Below, one piece after another: positions 17,472 through 26,418 of a DNA stretch of 64,000 bases. Origin of the DNA: an uncultured bacterium (GTDB taxonomy: Bacteria; Actinomycetota; Coriobacteriia; Coriobacteriales; Coriobacteriaceae); assembly GCA_905215505.1 (NCBI GenBank), contig CAJMPU010000011.1, forward strand, positions 1 to 64,000, written 5' to 3'. Numbering within the stretch: position 1 is the first letter of the stretch; each line of letters begins with the position of its first letter. Below the pieces are notes generated by a model. The model searched no databases and was not told the DNA's origin. It worked only from the letters and a program-made list of their open reading frames with translations. The translations under genes were made by a program, and so were the position numbers.

Positions 17472-17521
17472 TTGTTATCTGTATTTAAATAGATACACTT
17501 AACTTATAAGTTAAGTGTATC
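17472..17521 (+). promoter_or_regulatory. HigBA promoter with 30-bp palindromic operator
   Basis: A perfect 30-bp palindrome spans 17492-17521 (half-site GATACACTTAACTTA). A possible -35 TTGTTA (17472-17477) and -10 TACACT (17494-17499), 16 bp apart, overlap it, as expected for autorepression by the HTH antitoxin encoded downstream. Confidence 0.75.
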
Positions 17522-17540
17522 CAGAAATGGGAGGTGGCCT

Positions 17541-17954
17541 TTGGTTGAAGGATATGAACTTGTCGAATATAGAGACCCCAAGGGCCGACCGTTTTGGGAG
17601 CTGACGACTTCTCCCGCCAACTCTCAATTCCAGAAAATGTTGACAGACCCTAAAAAGAAGCTTGCCGCCCGTAAAATGATCGAACAGATTTCAAAAATCT
17701 ATGATTATGGGTTAAAGGTTGCCAGCGGGACCTCAAAGCTACGATGTATTGAATCTAAGATTGGCCTCTATGAACTAAAAGGGTTTGACGGGGCAAATCG
17801 AGAGATGATTTATGCCATATGTCAGGGCGTAGACAAAATTGTTCTATTGTTTTGGTTTAAAGGACATCAGGGATCAGGAAATATCAGTAAAGAAATCGAG
17901 CGGGCCAAGCGATTAGCCGTAATAGCGCGTCAACTTCTGGAATCTGAGCGTTGA
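17541..17954 (+). CDS. higB: HigB/RelE-type toxin (Gp49-like)
   Basis: A 137-residue protein with the RelE/HigB pattern: EYRDPKGRPFWELTT, a helical middle, KIGLYELKGFDGANREMIYA, VDKIVLLFWFKG and the terminal helix EIERAKRLAVIARQLL. Members cleave mRNA on the ribosome and are neutralised by the HTH protein encoded next. The TTG at 17541 follows GGGAGGTGG with correct spacing; no nearby ATG is better placed. Toxin precedes antitoxin, the HigBA order. The operator just upstream supports a self-regulated pair. Confidence 0.8.
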   Translation: MVEGYELVEYRDPKGRPFWELTTSPANSQFQKMLTDPKKKLAARKMIEQISKIYDYGLKVASGTSKLRCIESKIGLYELKGFDGANREMIYAICQGVDKIVLLFWFKGHQGSGNISKEIERAKRLAVIARQLLESER

Positions 17955-17987
17955 CTTTTATACTTGGCTTTCGAAACGGAGAACACA

Positions 17988-18374
17988 ATGAATAAAGTAG
18001 ATTTATCTGATTTTTACGCCGATACAGAAACCAGCGAAACACGCGCTTATGAACACGCGCTAGATATCGAGTTTATTGTTCATCGCGAGATGAAGCATTT
18101 GGGTTTAAGCAAAAGCGATTTGGCAAAGCGCATGGGCGTGAGCCTTCAGTCGCTTTCGAAGCTGTTGAATTCTCAGCCCAATATGACGCTGAAGACGATT
18201 GCAAAGTTCGAACTTGCTCTGGGCATTAAGATCGTTCCGCAGGTTATCGTTAACTATTCCAAAGAACTGCCGTGTCTTTCATCCAATGATTCCGTGCGAG
18301 AGCAATGTACATTGCCTGCCATTCTCCCTGCAGAGCTGTCAGCAGATTGCGATGTGCCTTTTCAGAGCGAATAG
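17988..18374 (+). CDS. higA: HigA-type antitoxin, XRE-family HTH
   Basis: A 128-residue protein with an HTH of Cro/cI type (LSKSDLAKRMGVSLQSLSKL, then TLKTIAKFELALGIKI) in the middle and a longer disordered C-terminus. It should bind the toxin and the 30-bp palindrome in the promoter. The ATG at 17988 has GGAG at 17978-17981; the frame is open back to 17964, but no start with a good ribosome site lies there. The gap to the toxin gene is 33 bp. Confidence 0.8.
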   Translation: MNKVDLSDFYADTETSETRAYEHALDIEFIVHREMKHLGLSKSDLAKRMGVSLQSLSKLLNSQPNMTLKTIAKFELALGIKIVPQVIVNYSKELPCLSSNDSVREQCTLPAILPAELSADCDVPFQSE

Positions 18375-18466
18375 CAGCCTCTCAATGAGCCTGGGTCGGA
18401 CGAGTTGCTACTCCCACATCCTCTAAAAAAGTTCTTAAAACAGCCTTAAAGGCGTTCCAACTTGCG

Positions 18467-18495
18467 TTGACAGCGTACAATACGCGTGTTTGACT
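18467..18495 (+). promoter_or_regulatory. Possible promoter of the Pel operon
   Basis: TTGACA (18467-18472) lies 17 bp before an extended -10 TGt-TTGACT (18487-18495), a weak match. The leader to 18528 is short, and I see no c-di-GMP riboswitch in it. Confidence 0.35.
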
Positions 18496-18528
18496 AGGCC
18501 GTAGCAATAATTAGGGGAGGGGTGCGCC

Positions 18529-20667
18529 ATGGAGGTGCTGGTTGTTGGCAATACCGCATATGTTGACGATGACTTTTGTGCTAAGGCGTTCCCCGGGGAC
18601 CACGTTAAGGTTGTAGCCGCCAATGAGGCGCATCGCGACGAGTCATCGCCCCATGCTTCGTGGAAAGAGATGCTCCAGCACTTGGAGCAGGCCTACGAGT
18701 TCGATCGCGTGGTCTACCTGTCTCATTACCTTACCCCGCATACCGATACCGTGGGCGATATCGAGCTGCTGCGCTCGGTCTTTCGTGCGTGCATGGGTCG
18801 TCGGGTCCAGCTGCTGTATGTAGCGGGGCCCGCGGGCGCCGAGGGCGCTGCCGATGCAGCGGGGCAGACGGGCAAGGGAATTATCGCCCGCGCGGGCAAC
18901 GACCTGTGCCGCTACTACGCTAAACGCGGGGGCGTTCAGGCAAAGATTCTGCGTGCGCCTTTCCTGTATACCGCCTCCGCCGCACTGGAGGATCCGTTTT
19001 TGGTGCCGCTGTTCGATGCGTGCTCAACCGGATCGGTCGCGCTGCAGGGCGCGGAGGACTCGGCGTTTCCCCTGCTGTGCGCCGAGGAGCTCGCGGTGCT
19101 GGTGCGCCGCATCTTTGACAGCTGGGACGCCTCCTTTGAGACGCTCGACGTTGCCGATAGCTTCCATCACACGGCGCGCGAGGTGGGCGAGGCGCTCAAG
19201 GGCTTGTTCCCCGGTCTTGCCGTGGCCTATGGCGATTCTGCCGGCTATGCCTTGCCCGCCAGCGATGTCGTTCGCGTGCGCTATGGCTGGTTTCAGCGCT
19301 ATGACCTGCTGCGCGATCTTTCGACCATTCAGGCGCGTTGGGCCGGCAACCAAACAAAGAAGGTCAATCCGCTGCGCGCGGCCATCGACCGCATCCAGGT
19401 GCATACGTTGCCCGTCAAATGTCTGGAGACGGTGCTCGCCTTTGCGCTCTTTGAGTGCCTGACCCGCTTGTTTGCCCAGTCCTCCCAGCTCAACGTTCTC
19501 GACTATCGTCTGCTTTATGTGGTGTTGATCGGCACGCTGTATGGCCTAGACTTTGGCCTGGTTGCTGCCTTGCTGGCTTCCGTTGGCTTGGCGATAGACT
19601 TCTTTGTGCTCTATGGCTACACCTTTGAGGGGCTGTTTTACGAGCCGTCCAACTGGCTGCCGTTTATCGCGTACTTTGTGGTTGGCGCGGTGTGCGGTTA
19701 TGTGCAGCTGCGCAACAGCGAGGCCATTAGGGCGGAGCGCGATCAAAACGAGCTTGTGCGCAATCGCAATACGTTCCTGACGCAGCTGTATCACGATGCC
19801 ATCGAGGACAAGCGCGCCTACAAGCGCCAGATCGTGGGACGCCACGACAGCTTTGGCAAGATCTTTGCCGTGACGCAGGAGCTCGACGTGCTCAACCCGC
19901 GCGATATTTACCGCAAGTGCTGCGAGCTTTTGGGCGAGATCCTCGAAAACGATTCGGTGGCAATCTACCATGTTTCGGGCGGGGCGTTTTCACGTCTGGT
20001 GGCGGCGAGTCCCGCGATTGCCGACGATGCCGCGCGCTCGCTTACGCTTGAGCAGTTCAAACCCATCTTGGGCGACGGGGGCTCATCGGGCCTGTGGGTG
20101 AATCGTGGGCTTACGCCGGGCCTTCCCATGTTTGGATACGCCATCGAGCGCGACGGTGCGCCCGCCGTGCTGATCTTTGTGCGTCGCGCGGCCGAGAATC
20201 AAATGACGCTCTATTACCAAAACCTGTTCCGTATCCTGTGTGGCCTGGTCGAAAGCGCGCTGGGACGTGCCTTTGATTATGAGGCCGTGGCGCGGGATAG
20301 TCGCTGCGTTGCCGGTACATGCGTGCTCAAGCAGGCGGCCTTTGGCCAAGAGCTCACGGCCGAGCAGGCGCTGGCAGACAACAAGATGGGGAGCTTTGTG
20401 CTCCTGCGCGTGGTGCCGGGCATGGAGCCCATCGGCGAGCTGGTGGGCGCGATTGGCTCTGCGATCCGCGAGAGCGATGCCGCGGGCTTGGTCGACGGCG
20501 ACACGCTCTACCTGCTCATGCGCCAGGCAAAGGCATGCGATTTGCCCATTATCCGCGAGCGCCTGAGTGCGAAGCAGATAGCGGTGGAACCCGTCGATGG
20601 CGAGGACATCGTGGCGCTGCTGCAGCGCATTGGCAGCACCGGCGACGGTGAGGGGGATGCCGCTTGA
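18529..20667 (+). CDS. pelD: PelD-like c-di-GMP receptor fused to degenerate SDR domain
   Basis: A 712-residue protein. Residues 1-280 resemble an extended SDR/epimerase, but the nucleotide-binding loop is altered (VVGNTAYVDD) and the YxxxK catalytic pair seems absent (KGIIARAGND at the expected place). Four transmembrane segments follow at about 299-394, then a coiled segment, a GAF domain (about 450-590) and a C-terminal degenerate GGDEF domain. In the last, R647-E-S-D650 is placed exactly as the I-site RxxD is before GGDEF, here DGDTL (656-660), so it should bind c-di-GMP without making it. Membrane, GAF and degenerate GGDEF together define PelD, the receptor that switches on Pel synthesis. 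Start: ATG 18529 after GGGGAGG. First gene of the operon; overlaps the next by four bases. Confidence 0.85.
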   Translation: MEVLVVGNTAYVDDDFCAKAFPGDHVKVVAANEAHRDESSPHASWKEMLQHLEQAYEFDRVVYLSHYLTPHTDTVGDIELLRSVFRACMGRRVQLLYVAGPAGAEGAADAAGQTGKGIIARAGNDLCRYYAKRGGVQAKILRAPFLYTASAALEDPFLVPLFDACSTGSVALQGAEDSAFPLLCAEELAVLVRRIFDSWDASFETLDVADSFHHTAREVGEALKGLFPGLAVAYGDSAGYALPASDVVRVRYGWFQRYDLLRDLSTIQARWAGNQTKKVNPLRAAIDRIQVHTLPVKCLETVLAFALFECLTRLFAQSSQLNVLDYRLLYVVLIGTLYGLDFGLVAALLASVGLAIDFFVLYGYTFEGLFYEPSNWLPFIAYFVVGAVCGYVQLRNSEAIRAERDQNELVRNRNTFLTQLYHDAIEDKRAYKRQIVGRHDSFGKIFAVTQELDVLNPRDIYRKCCELLGEILENDSVAIYHVSGGAFSRLVAASPAIADDAARSLTLEQFKPILGDGGSSGLWVNRGLTPGLPMFGYAIERDGAPAVLIFVRRAAENQMTLYYQNLFRILCGLVESALGRAFDYEAVARDSRCVAGTCVLKQAAFGQELTAEQALADNKMGSFVLLRVVPGMEPIGELVGAIGSAIRESDAAGLVDGDTLYLLMRQAKACDLPIIRERLSAKQIAVEPVDGEDIVALLQRIGSTGDGEGDAA

Positions 20668-21569
20668 TCTCGCTTGTCGTAGCTGCCGTCTTGTTGCTGA
20701 TCCATGCGCTGGTTTGCCTGGTGCTGTGGACGCTTATGAAGTTGGGCCTGCTGCCGGTTCGCGGGCACATGCTTGCCGTAATGGTGCTCGTGCCGTTGTG
20801 GGGCCCGCTGCTGGTAGCGCTGCTTATCGCGCGCAGCGCCGTGTTTGGCGCGGTTCTTAAGGACGCCACGTTGGAATCGCTGCGCATTAACGACGAGCTG
20901 CATCGCAACATCTTGGTGCACGACCGCGATGCCGATGCGGGCGTGGTTCCGCTCGAAGAGGCGCTGATTGTCAACGACCCGGCAGACCGGCGCCGTTTAA
21001 TGCTCTCCATGCTCACCGAGGAGCCCGATGCGTATTTGGCGCAGCTGCAGGCGGCCAAGCTTAACGACGACGTCGAGGTGGCGCACTATGCCGCGACGGC
21101 GGTGGCGCAGATCTCCAAGGAGTCCGATCTTAAGCTGCAACAGCTGGAGCGAGCCTTTAAGACCGACCCGAGCGAGCAAAACCTCAACGCATACTGCGAT
21201 TTTCTTGGTGAATACTTGGACTCGGGTTTGGCTGAGGGCCGCGTGGCTCAGATTCAGCGCCAGCAGTATGCGCGCCTGCTTGCGCGTCGCTGCGAGCGCG
21301 AGGACTCCTTTGAGTTGCGCATTCGATACGCCACCGCCCTGGCCGATGCCGGCCAGATCGACGAAGCGCAGGCCGTGACTAACGAGCTGGTGCTCGACGC
21401 GCCAGAAGAGCAGGACGTTTGGATGCTCTGCCTTCGTCTTGCCGTGATGCGTCGCGATGGTGACGAGGTTCGCCACGTGATCGATGCGATCGACAAACAA
21501 CATGTGTTTTTGAGCGCCGAGAACCGCGAGGAGCTGGCATTTTGGCGCAACGGAGAGGAGGCCCGATGA
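20664..21569 (+). CDS. pelE: PelE-like membrane and TPR protein
   Basis: A 301-residue protein with two N-terminal transmembrane helices (SLVVAAVLLLIHALVCLVL and MLAVMVLVPLWGPLLVALLI) followed by a cytosolic helical-repeat region (DVEVAHYAATAVAQISKESD, QNLNAYCDFLGEYL, LRIRYATALADAGQIDEAQA) of TPR type. This is the layout of PelE, a scaffold that links PelD to the synthase. The TTG start at 20664 overlaps the pelD stop (TTGA), indicating translational coupling. Sequence conservation in PelE is low, so the call rests on topology and position between pelD and the deacetylase gene. Confidence 0.75.
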   Translation: MISLVVAAVLLLIHALVCLVLWTLMKLGLLPVRGHMLAVMVLVPLWGPLLVALLIARSAVFGAVLKDATLESLRINDELHRNILVHDRDADAGVVPLEEALIVNDPADRRRLMLSMLTEEPDAYLAQLQAAKLNDDVEVAHYAATAVAQISKESDLKLQQLERAFKTDPSEQNLNAYCDFLGEYLDSGLAEGRVAQIQRQQYARLLARRCEREDSFELRIRYATALADAGQIDEAQAVTNELVLDAPEEQDVWMLCLRLAVMRRDGDEVRHVIDAIDKQHVFLSAENREELAFWRNGEEAR

Positions 21570-23446
21570 GCGTGATGCAGCATATCCGCGACCGTGCGGG
21601 CCATTTTCGCTGGATGGGCCTGCTTGTGGTGTGGGCTGTTTTTATTGCCATGGCGGCCGTGCTGTTGATCGAGCGCGCCGGTGTGCAGTATGGCGCCAGC
21701 CAGCATAAGCTTGGGATGCTTGCCGCCAACGATGCGGTACCGGCTGGGTCGGCGATGTTTGGCCAAAAGCCCACGTGCCTGGTCATTACCGATACTAATC
21801 AGGATGGCGTCGAGGACGTAAAGGAATGGTTCGATCAGATCCTGCTCGACATGAAGATCGCGCACCGCGACGTGGACCTTGCCCTAGACGGCGCGGATGC
21901 CATACCCTCGCTGACCTCCTACGATCGCGTGATTTTGCTTATGCCATCGCTCGATGGACTCGGTACGCATCTGACTGACATTATGAGTTGGGTGAGTGCC
22001 GGCGGTTCGCTTATGCTTGCCATGCCGCCGGATAACTCGGGCTACCTGCAGGTGATTGCTCCCAAGCTTGGTATTGAGTCGGCCGGATATGATTACGTGA
22101 CGGCCGAGAGCATTGTGCCGAGCAAGGACTTTATGCTGGGCGGGGGAGAGCGCTACGACCTATCGGACCCCTTCAATTCGTCGCTTTCTGTTTTGCTGCG
22201 CGAGACGGCTCGTGTGTGGGCTAAGACCGGCGATGCGGGCGCCCCGCTCATTTGGTCAAACGATTGCGGCAGCGGGCGCACCGTGGTGTGCAATATCGGC
22301 ATCTACGACAAGGTCACGCGTGGTTTTTACGCCGCGGCGATCAGCCTGCTGGGCGATGCCACGGCCTATCCGGTCATCAACAGCGCCGTCTTCTATCTGG
22401 ACGACTTTCCCAGCCCCGTGCCCTCGGGCGACGGCACCTACATCAAGCGCGACTATGGGCTTTCCATCGCCGACTTTTATGCCAAGGTCTGGTGGCCCGA
22501 TCTGCAAAAGCTCGCGCAAAAATACGACATTCGCTATACCGGCGTGATGATCGAAAACTACGAGGACGCGGTCAACCAGACCATGCCCGCGCGCCAGCCC
22601 GATACCACGCAGTTTCGCTACTTTGGCGGCATGCTGCTGCAGATGGGCGGAGAGCTGGGCTTTCACGGCTACAATCATCAGCCGCTGGCGCTCTGGGATA
22701 CCGACTATGGCATGCTGTACGACTACAAGACGTGGAAGAACAAGGAAACGCTTGTCGCTTCGCTCAACGAACTTATCGCGTTTCAGGACGAGGTCCTGCC
22801 CAACGCTCATGGCTCGGTCTACGTGCCGCCGTCGAATATCCTTTCGGCCCGCGCGCGCCAGCTTATCGGCACTGACGTTCCACGCATTAAGACCATCGCC
22901 AGTACGTATTTTGAGGATGGCACCGATCTGCCGTACGTGCAGGAGTTTGGCGTGGCGAGCGATGGTATTGTGGAGCAGCCGCGCATTGTCTCGGGCGGCA
23001 TGGTCAACGATTCCTATATGCGCCTGGCCGCAGTGTCCGAGCTCAACATGCACTACGTGAGTACGCATTTTATGCATCCGGACGATCTGCTGGATCCCGA
23101 TCGCGGCGCCAAGGAGGGCTGGGAGGTCTACAAAGGCGGTCTGACCGACTACCTGGAGTGGCTTACCAAGTCTGCGCCCGACCTGCGTCGCCAGACCGGC
23201 TCGGAATGTTCGGGCGCCATTCAGCGCTTTTCGTCCGTGACGGTGAGCATGGATACAAGCGAGGTCGCCTGGACGCTTAACCTGGGCAACTTCCACGATG
23301 AAGCGTGGCTTATGTTCCGTGCCAACGGCGGCGAGCCGGGTGCAGTCACGGGTGGCGAAATTACGCATCTGACGGGCGATTTGTACCTGGTTAAAGCCAC
23401 GGACAAGACGGTGACCATTGCGCGCAAGGAGGGTGGCGACAAATGA
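21566..23446 (+). CDS. pelA: PelA-like polysaccharide deacetylase (DUF2194)
   Basis: A 626-residue membrane-anchored protein: one N-terminal transmembrane helix (GLLVVWAVFIAMAAVLLIE), a Rossmann-like segment (VIFLL-type MPSLDGLG, flavodoxin or glutamine-amidotransferase-like), then a polysaccharide deacetylase-like barrel. Candidate metal and catalytic residues are D279/D280 in FYLDDFPSP and H367-x3-H371 in GFHGYNHQP, the NodB-type arrangement. PelA partially de-N-acetylates Pel; no separate hydrolase domain is seen here. ATG at 21566 overlaps the previous stop (ATGA). The active side would be extracellular. Its order after pelE follows Gram-positive pel clusters. Confidence 0.8.
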   Translation: MSVMQHIRDRAGHFRWMGLLVVWAVFIAMAAVLLIERAGVQYGASQHKLGMLAANDAVPAGSAMFGQKPTCLVITDTNQDGVEDVKEWFDQILLDMKIAHRDVDLALDGADAIPSLTSYDRVILLMPSLDGLGTHLTDIMSWVSAGGSLMLAMPPDNSGYLQVIAPKLGIESAGYDYVTAESIVPSKDFMLGGGERYDLSDPFNSSLSVLLRETARVWAKTGDAGAPLIWSNDCGSGRTVVCNIGIYDKVTRGFYAAAISLLGDATAYPVINSAVFYLDDFPSPVPSGDGTYIKRDYGLSIADFYAKVWWPDLQKLAQKYDIRYTGVMIENYEDAVNQTMPARQPDTTQFRYFGGMLLQMGGELGFHGYNHQPLALWDTDYGMLYDYKTWKNKETLVASLNELIAFQDEVLPNAHGSVYVPPSNILSARARQLIGTDVPRIKTIASTYFEDGTDLPYVQEFGVASDGIVEQPRIVSGGMVNDSYMRLAAVSELNMHYVSTHFMHPDDLLDPDRGAKEGWEVYKGGLTDYLEWLTKSAPDLRRQTGSECSGAIQRFSSVTVSMDTSEVAWTLNLGNFHDEAWLMFRANGGEPGAVTGGEITHLTGDLYLVKATDKTVTIARKEGGDK

Positions 23447-24870
23447 GGATCTGCTTGGTACTCGAGGGTTGCTACCCCTATGTGCACGGCGGCGTGTCCA
23501 CGTGGATGCATGGCTACATTACGGCCATGCCCGAGCACGAGTTTGTGCTGTGGGTGATTGGCGCACATGCCGAGGACCGCGGCAAGTTTGTCTACGAGCT
23601 GCCCGGCAACGTGGTCGAGGTGCACGAGGTGTTCCTGGACGATGCCCTGCGGCTTTCGGGCGAGCAGCACGAAGCCAGTTTTGACGACCGCGAGCGCGAG
23701 GCGCTGCGCCGCCTGGTGTCGCTCTCCAATCCGGACTGGGACGTGTTGTTCGATATCTTTCAGCGCCGTCGCGTGCACCCGCTCTCGTTTTTGCAGAGCC
23801 GCACGTTTATGGATATCTTTCGCGACGTGTGCCTGGCCGAGTACCCATACACGCCCTTTGCCGATGCATTCCACACCATGCGCTCCATGCTGTTGCCCGT
23901 GCTCTACCTTCTGGGCAGCGAGGTGCCGGTGGCCGATGTGTATCACGCCATCTCGACCGGCTACGGCGGCCTGCTCGCCTGCCTGGGCTCAAGCGTTCAC
24001 CAGGCTCCGGTGCTGCTGACCGAGCACGGAATTTATACACGTGAGCGCGAGGAAGAGATCATTCGCGCCGACTGGGTGGTGCCCTCGTTTAAGGACCGCT
24101 GGATTCGCTTTTTCTACCTGCTTTCGGAGGAGATCTACCGCCGCGCCTTCCGCGTGACCAGCCTATTCCACAACGCCCGCAAGACGCAGATTGATATGGG
24201 CTGCGATGCGGACAAATGCCTGGTCATCCCCAACGGCATCCAGTTCGATCGCTTTAAGGATATTCCCTTAAAGACCGATGACGGCTGGGTGGACATTGGC
24301 GCGGTGGTGCGCCTGGCGCCCATCAAGGATGTCAAGACCATGATTTATGCCTTCTTTGAGCTGCACGAGCGCCTGCCCAAGGTGCGCCTGCACATCATGG
24401 GCGGCGTGGACGACGAGGAGTACGGCGCCGAGTGCCACGCGCTGGTCGAAACCCTGGGCGTGCGCGACCTGATCTTTACCGGCCGCGTCAACGTGGTCGA
24501 GTACATGGAAAAGCTCGACTTTACCATTTTGACGAGCATCTCCGAGGGCCAGCCGCTCAGCGTGCTGGAGTCGCTTGCCGCGCGCCGTCCCTGCGTGACG
24601 ACTGAGGTGGGCTGCTGCCGTGAGTTGCTCGAAGGCGCCCCGGGCGACGACTTTGGCGTGGCGGGTTTTGTGACGCCGCCCATGTATCGCAAGGGCTTGG
24701 CCGATGCCATGGAACGCATGTGCACAAGCCGCGCTCGTCGCATTGAGATGGGGGAGCGCGGCCAGCGTCGCGTTGCCACGTACTTCTTGCACGAGCAGAT
24801 GCTCGCCAACTATCGCGCGCTGTACGACGAGACGGCGCAAGCGTTTGACCTGCCCAGAGAGGGGGAGTAG
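23443..24870 (+). CDS. pelF: PelF glycosyltransferase (GT4)
   Basis: A 475-residue cytosolic glycosyltransferase of GT-B fold. The N-terminal EGCYPYVHGGVSTWMHGY is the PelF signature; LTEHGIYTREREEEI and VIPNGIQFDRF mark the domain junction; the C-terminal half has VVRLAPIKDVKTMIYAF, FTGRVNVVEYMEKLDF and TSISEGQPLSVLESLA, the donor-binding glutamates of GT4 enzymes. PelF polymerises the sugar from UDP-activated GalNAc or GlcNAc donors. ATG overlaps the previous stop (ATGA). One of the most conserved Pel proteins, so this call anchors the cluster. Confidence 0.92.
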   Translation: MRICLVLEGCYPYVHGGVSTWMHGYITAMPEHEFVLWVIGAHAEDRGKFVYELPGNVVEVHEVFLDDALRLSGEQHEASFDDREREALRRLVSLSNPDWDVLFDIFQRRRVHPLSFLQSRTFMDIFRDVCLAEYPYTPFADAFHTMRSMLLPVLYLLGSEVPVADVYHAISTGYGGLLACLGSSVHQAPVLLTEHGIYTREREEEIIRADWVVPSFKDRWIRFFYLLSEEIYRRAFRVTSLFHNARKTQIDMGCDADKCLVIPNGIQFDRFKDIPLKTDDGWVDIGAVVRLAPIKDVKTMIYAFFELHERLPKVRLHIMGGVDDEEYGAECHALVETLGVRDLIFTGRVNVVEYMEKLDFTILTSISEGQPLSVLESLAARRPCVTTEVGCCRELLEGAPGDDFGVAGFVTPPMYRKGLADAMERMCTSRARRIEMGERGQRRVATYFLHEQMLANYRALYDETAQAFDLPREGE

Positions 24871-24873
24871 CCG

Positions 24874-26418
24874 GTGGCCGGAATCGGTTTTGAGCTCAAA
24901 CGCCTATTTAGGCGCAAGGGTCTGTTTGCCACGATGCGCGCCTATGGCTACGCCGGCATTGTGTGCACGGGCCCTATGCTGCTGGGCGTGCTACTCCAGG
25001 TGGGCATCTTGGTGCTGTGCGGTCTGTGGGGCGTGGGGCGCGCCAACCAGGATCTGCTGGTGTGCATGGTGACCTATACGCTGCTGGCGTCGCTTACGCT
25101 CACGAGCTTTTTTTCCATGCCGGTCACGCGCTTTTTGGCCGACATGCTCTTTGCCGAGCGCGAGGATGAGATCTTGCCTTCGTTTTGGGGCTCCAACGCC
25201 ATCATGCTCGTTGCGGGCACGGTGCTCTACGGCGTCTTTTTGCTGTTCTCGGGCGCCACGCTGCTGCAGGGGCTGCTGTGCCTGTGGCTGTTCAACATTA
25301 TGATCGTCAACTGGAACGGTATGAGTTACCTCACGGCCATCAAGGATTACCGCGGTATCCTGTGCAGCTTTGCGGCTGCCATTGGTGTGGCATGCCTGTG
25401 CGCCCTGGCCGCGCTGGCACTTGGGCTGCCGCCGGTCGAGGGCCTGTTGGTGTCAATCGCCCTAGGCTACGGCGTCATGCTCGCCTGGGATGTGGTACTG
25501 CTGTACCGGTATTTTCCACGGAGTGACCGGAGTCCCTGGCGTTTTTTGCGCTGGCTCGACCAATTTATGCCGCTTGCGCTTACGGGGCTGTTTACCAACT
25601 TGGGGCTTTTCGCACACCTGGTTATTATCTGGGCGGGTCCTATTGGCGTGCAGATCAAAGGCCTGTTTTACGGGGCTCCTTACCATGACGTGCCCGCACT
25701 CATTGCGTTTTTGACCACACTCGTCACGACCGTCAACTTTGTGGTGTCGGTCGAGGTCAATTTCTATCCGCGCTACCGTGACTACTACAGCCTGTTTAAC
25801 GACGGCGGCGTGGTGGGCGATATTGTGGTGGCCGAGGAGGAGATGCTCTCCACGCTCAACAGCGAACTGCGCTTTTGCGCGCTCAAGCAGCTGTTTGTGA
25901 CGGCGGCGGTCATTTCGCTCGAGACCACAGTGCTCTCGGCCCTGCCGCTGGGCTTTAACAACCTTATGCACGGGTATTTTCGCACGTTATGCGTAGGCTA
26001 CGGCCTGTATGCCGTGGGCAACACGATCCTGCTTATCTTGCTGTACTTTACCGACTACAAGGGAGCCGTTCTGGCCTCGGGCCTGTTTGCCGGTGTGGCA
26101 GGGCTGGCGACCGCCGTGTCGTTGCTTTTGCCGCAGCAGTTTTACGGCTTTGGCTTTTTGTTGGGTGCGGTGGTGTTTTTTATCGTGGCCCTGCTGCGGC
26201 TCGATACCTATACCGCCAACTTGCCGTATCGTATCCTGAGCCAGCAGCCCATTGTGGCGACCGACAAAACGGGTCGCTTTACACAACTGGGCCGCTTGCT
26301 CGACCGTGCCGAGCAGCGCTATGAGGAAGCCCGCCATAAGGGCGAGCCGCATGGCGTTTTTGAGCGCACGGTGGTCCGTGTGTATCGCAACCATTGGGGA
26401 GGTTCTGATGACCGATAG
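24874..26418 (+). CDS. pelG: PelG membrane transporter
   Basis: A 514-residue polytopic membrane protein with about twelve hydrophobic segments, beginning with the conserved AGIGFELKRLFRRKGLFATM. PelG belongs to the MOP/PST flippase-like group and forms the synthase-transporter complex with PelD and PelE, moving the growing chain across the membrane. The GTG at 24874 lies three bases after the pelF stop, with GGGGGAG just before. Near the C-terminus TDKTGRFTQLGRLLDRAEQ is a cytosolic tail. Position directly after pelF is the rule in pel clusters. Confidence 0.9.
   Translation: MAGIGFELKRLFRRKGLFATMRAYGYAGIVCTGPMLLGVLLQVGILVLCGLWGVGRANQDLLVCMVTYTLLASLTLTSFFSMPVTRFLADMLFAEREDEILPSFWGSNAIMLVAGTVLYGVFLLFSGATLLQGLLCLWLFNIMIVNWNGMSYLTAIKDYRGILCSFAAAIGVACLCALAALALGLPPVEGLLVSIALGYGVMLAWDVVLLYRYFPRSDRSPWRFLRWLDQFMPLALTGLFTNLGLFAHLVIIWAGPIGVQIKGLFYGAPYHDVPALIAFLTTLVTTVNFVVSVEVNFYPRYRDYYSLFNDGGVVGDIVVAEEEMLSTLNSELRFCALKQLFVTAAVISLETTVLSALPLGFNNLMHGYFRTLCVGYGLYAVGNTILLILLYFTDYKGAVLASGLFAGVAGLATAVSLLLPQQFYGFGFLLGAVVFFIVALLRLDTYTANLPYRILSQQPIVATDKTGRFTQLGRLLDRAEQRYEEARHKGEPHGVFERTVVRVYRNHWGGSDDR

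Noticed and set aside
1..18400. Prophage or integrative element
   Set aside because: No integrase, transposase, structural phage gene or tRNA-linked att site was recognised, although the region is clearly accessory.
18375..18528. c-di-GMP riboswitch before the Pel operon
   Set aside because: The gap is short and lacks the conserved GEMM core and tetraloop receptor pattern.
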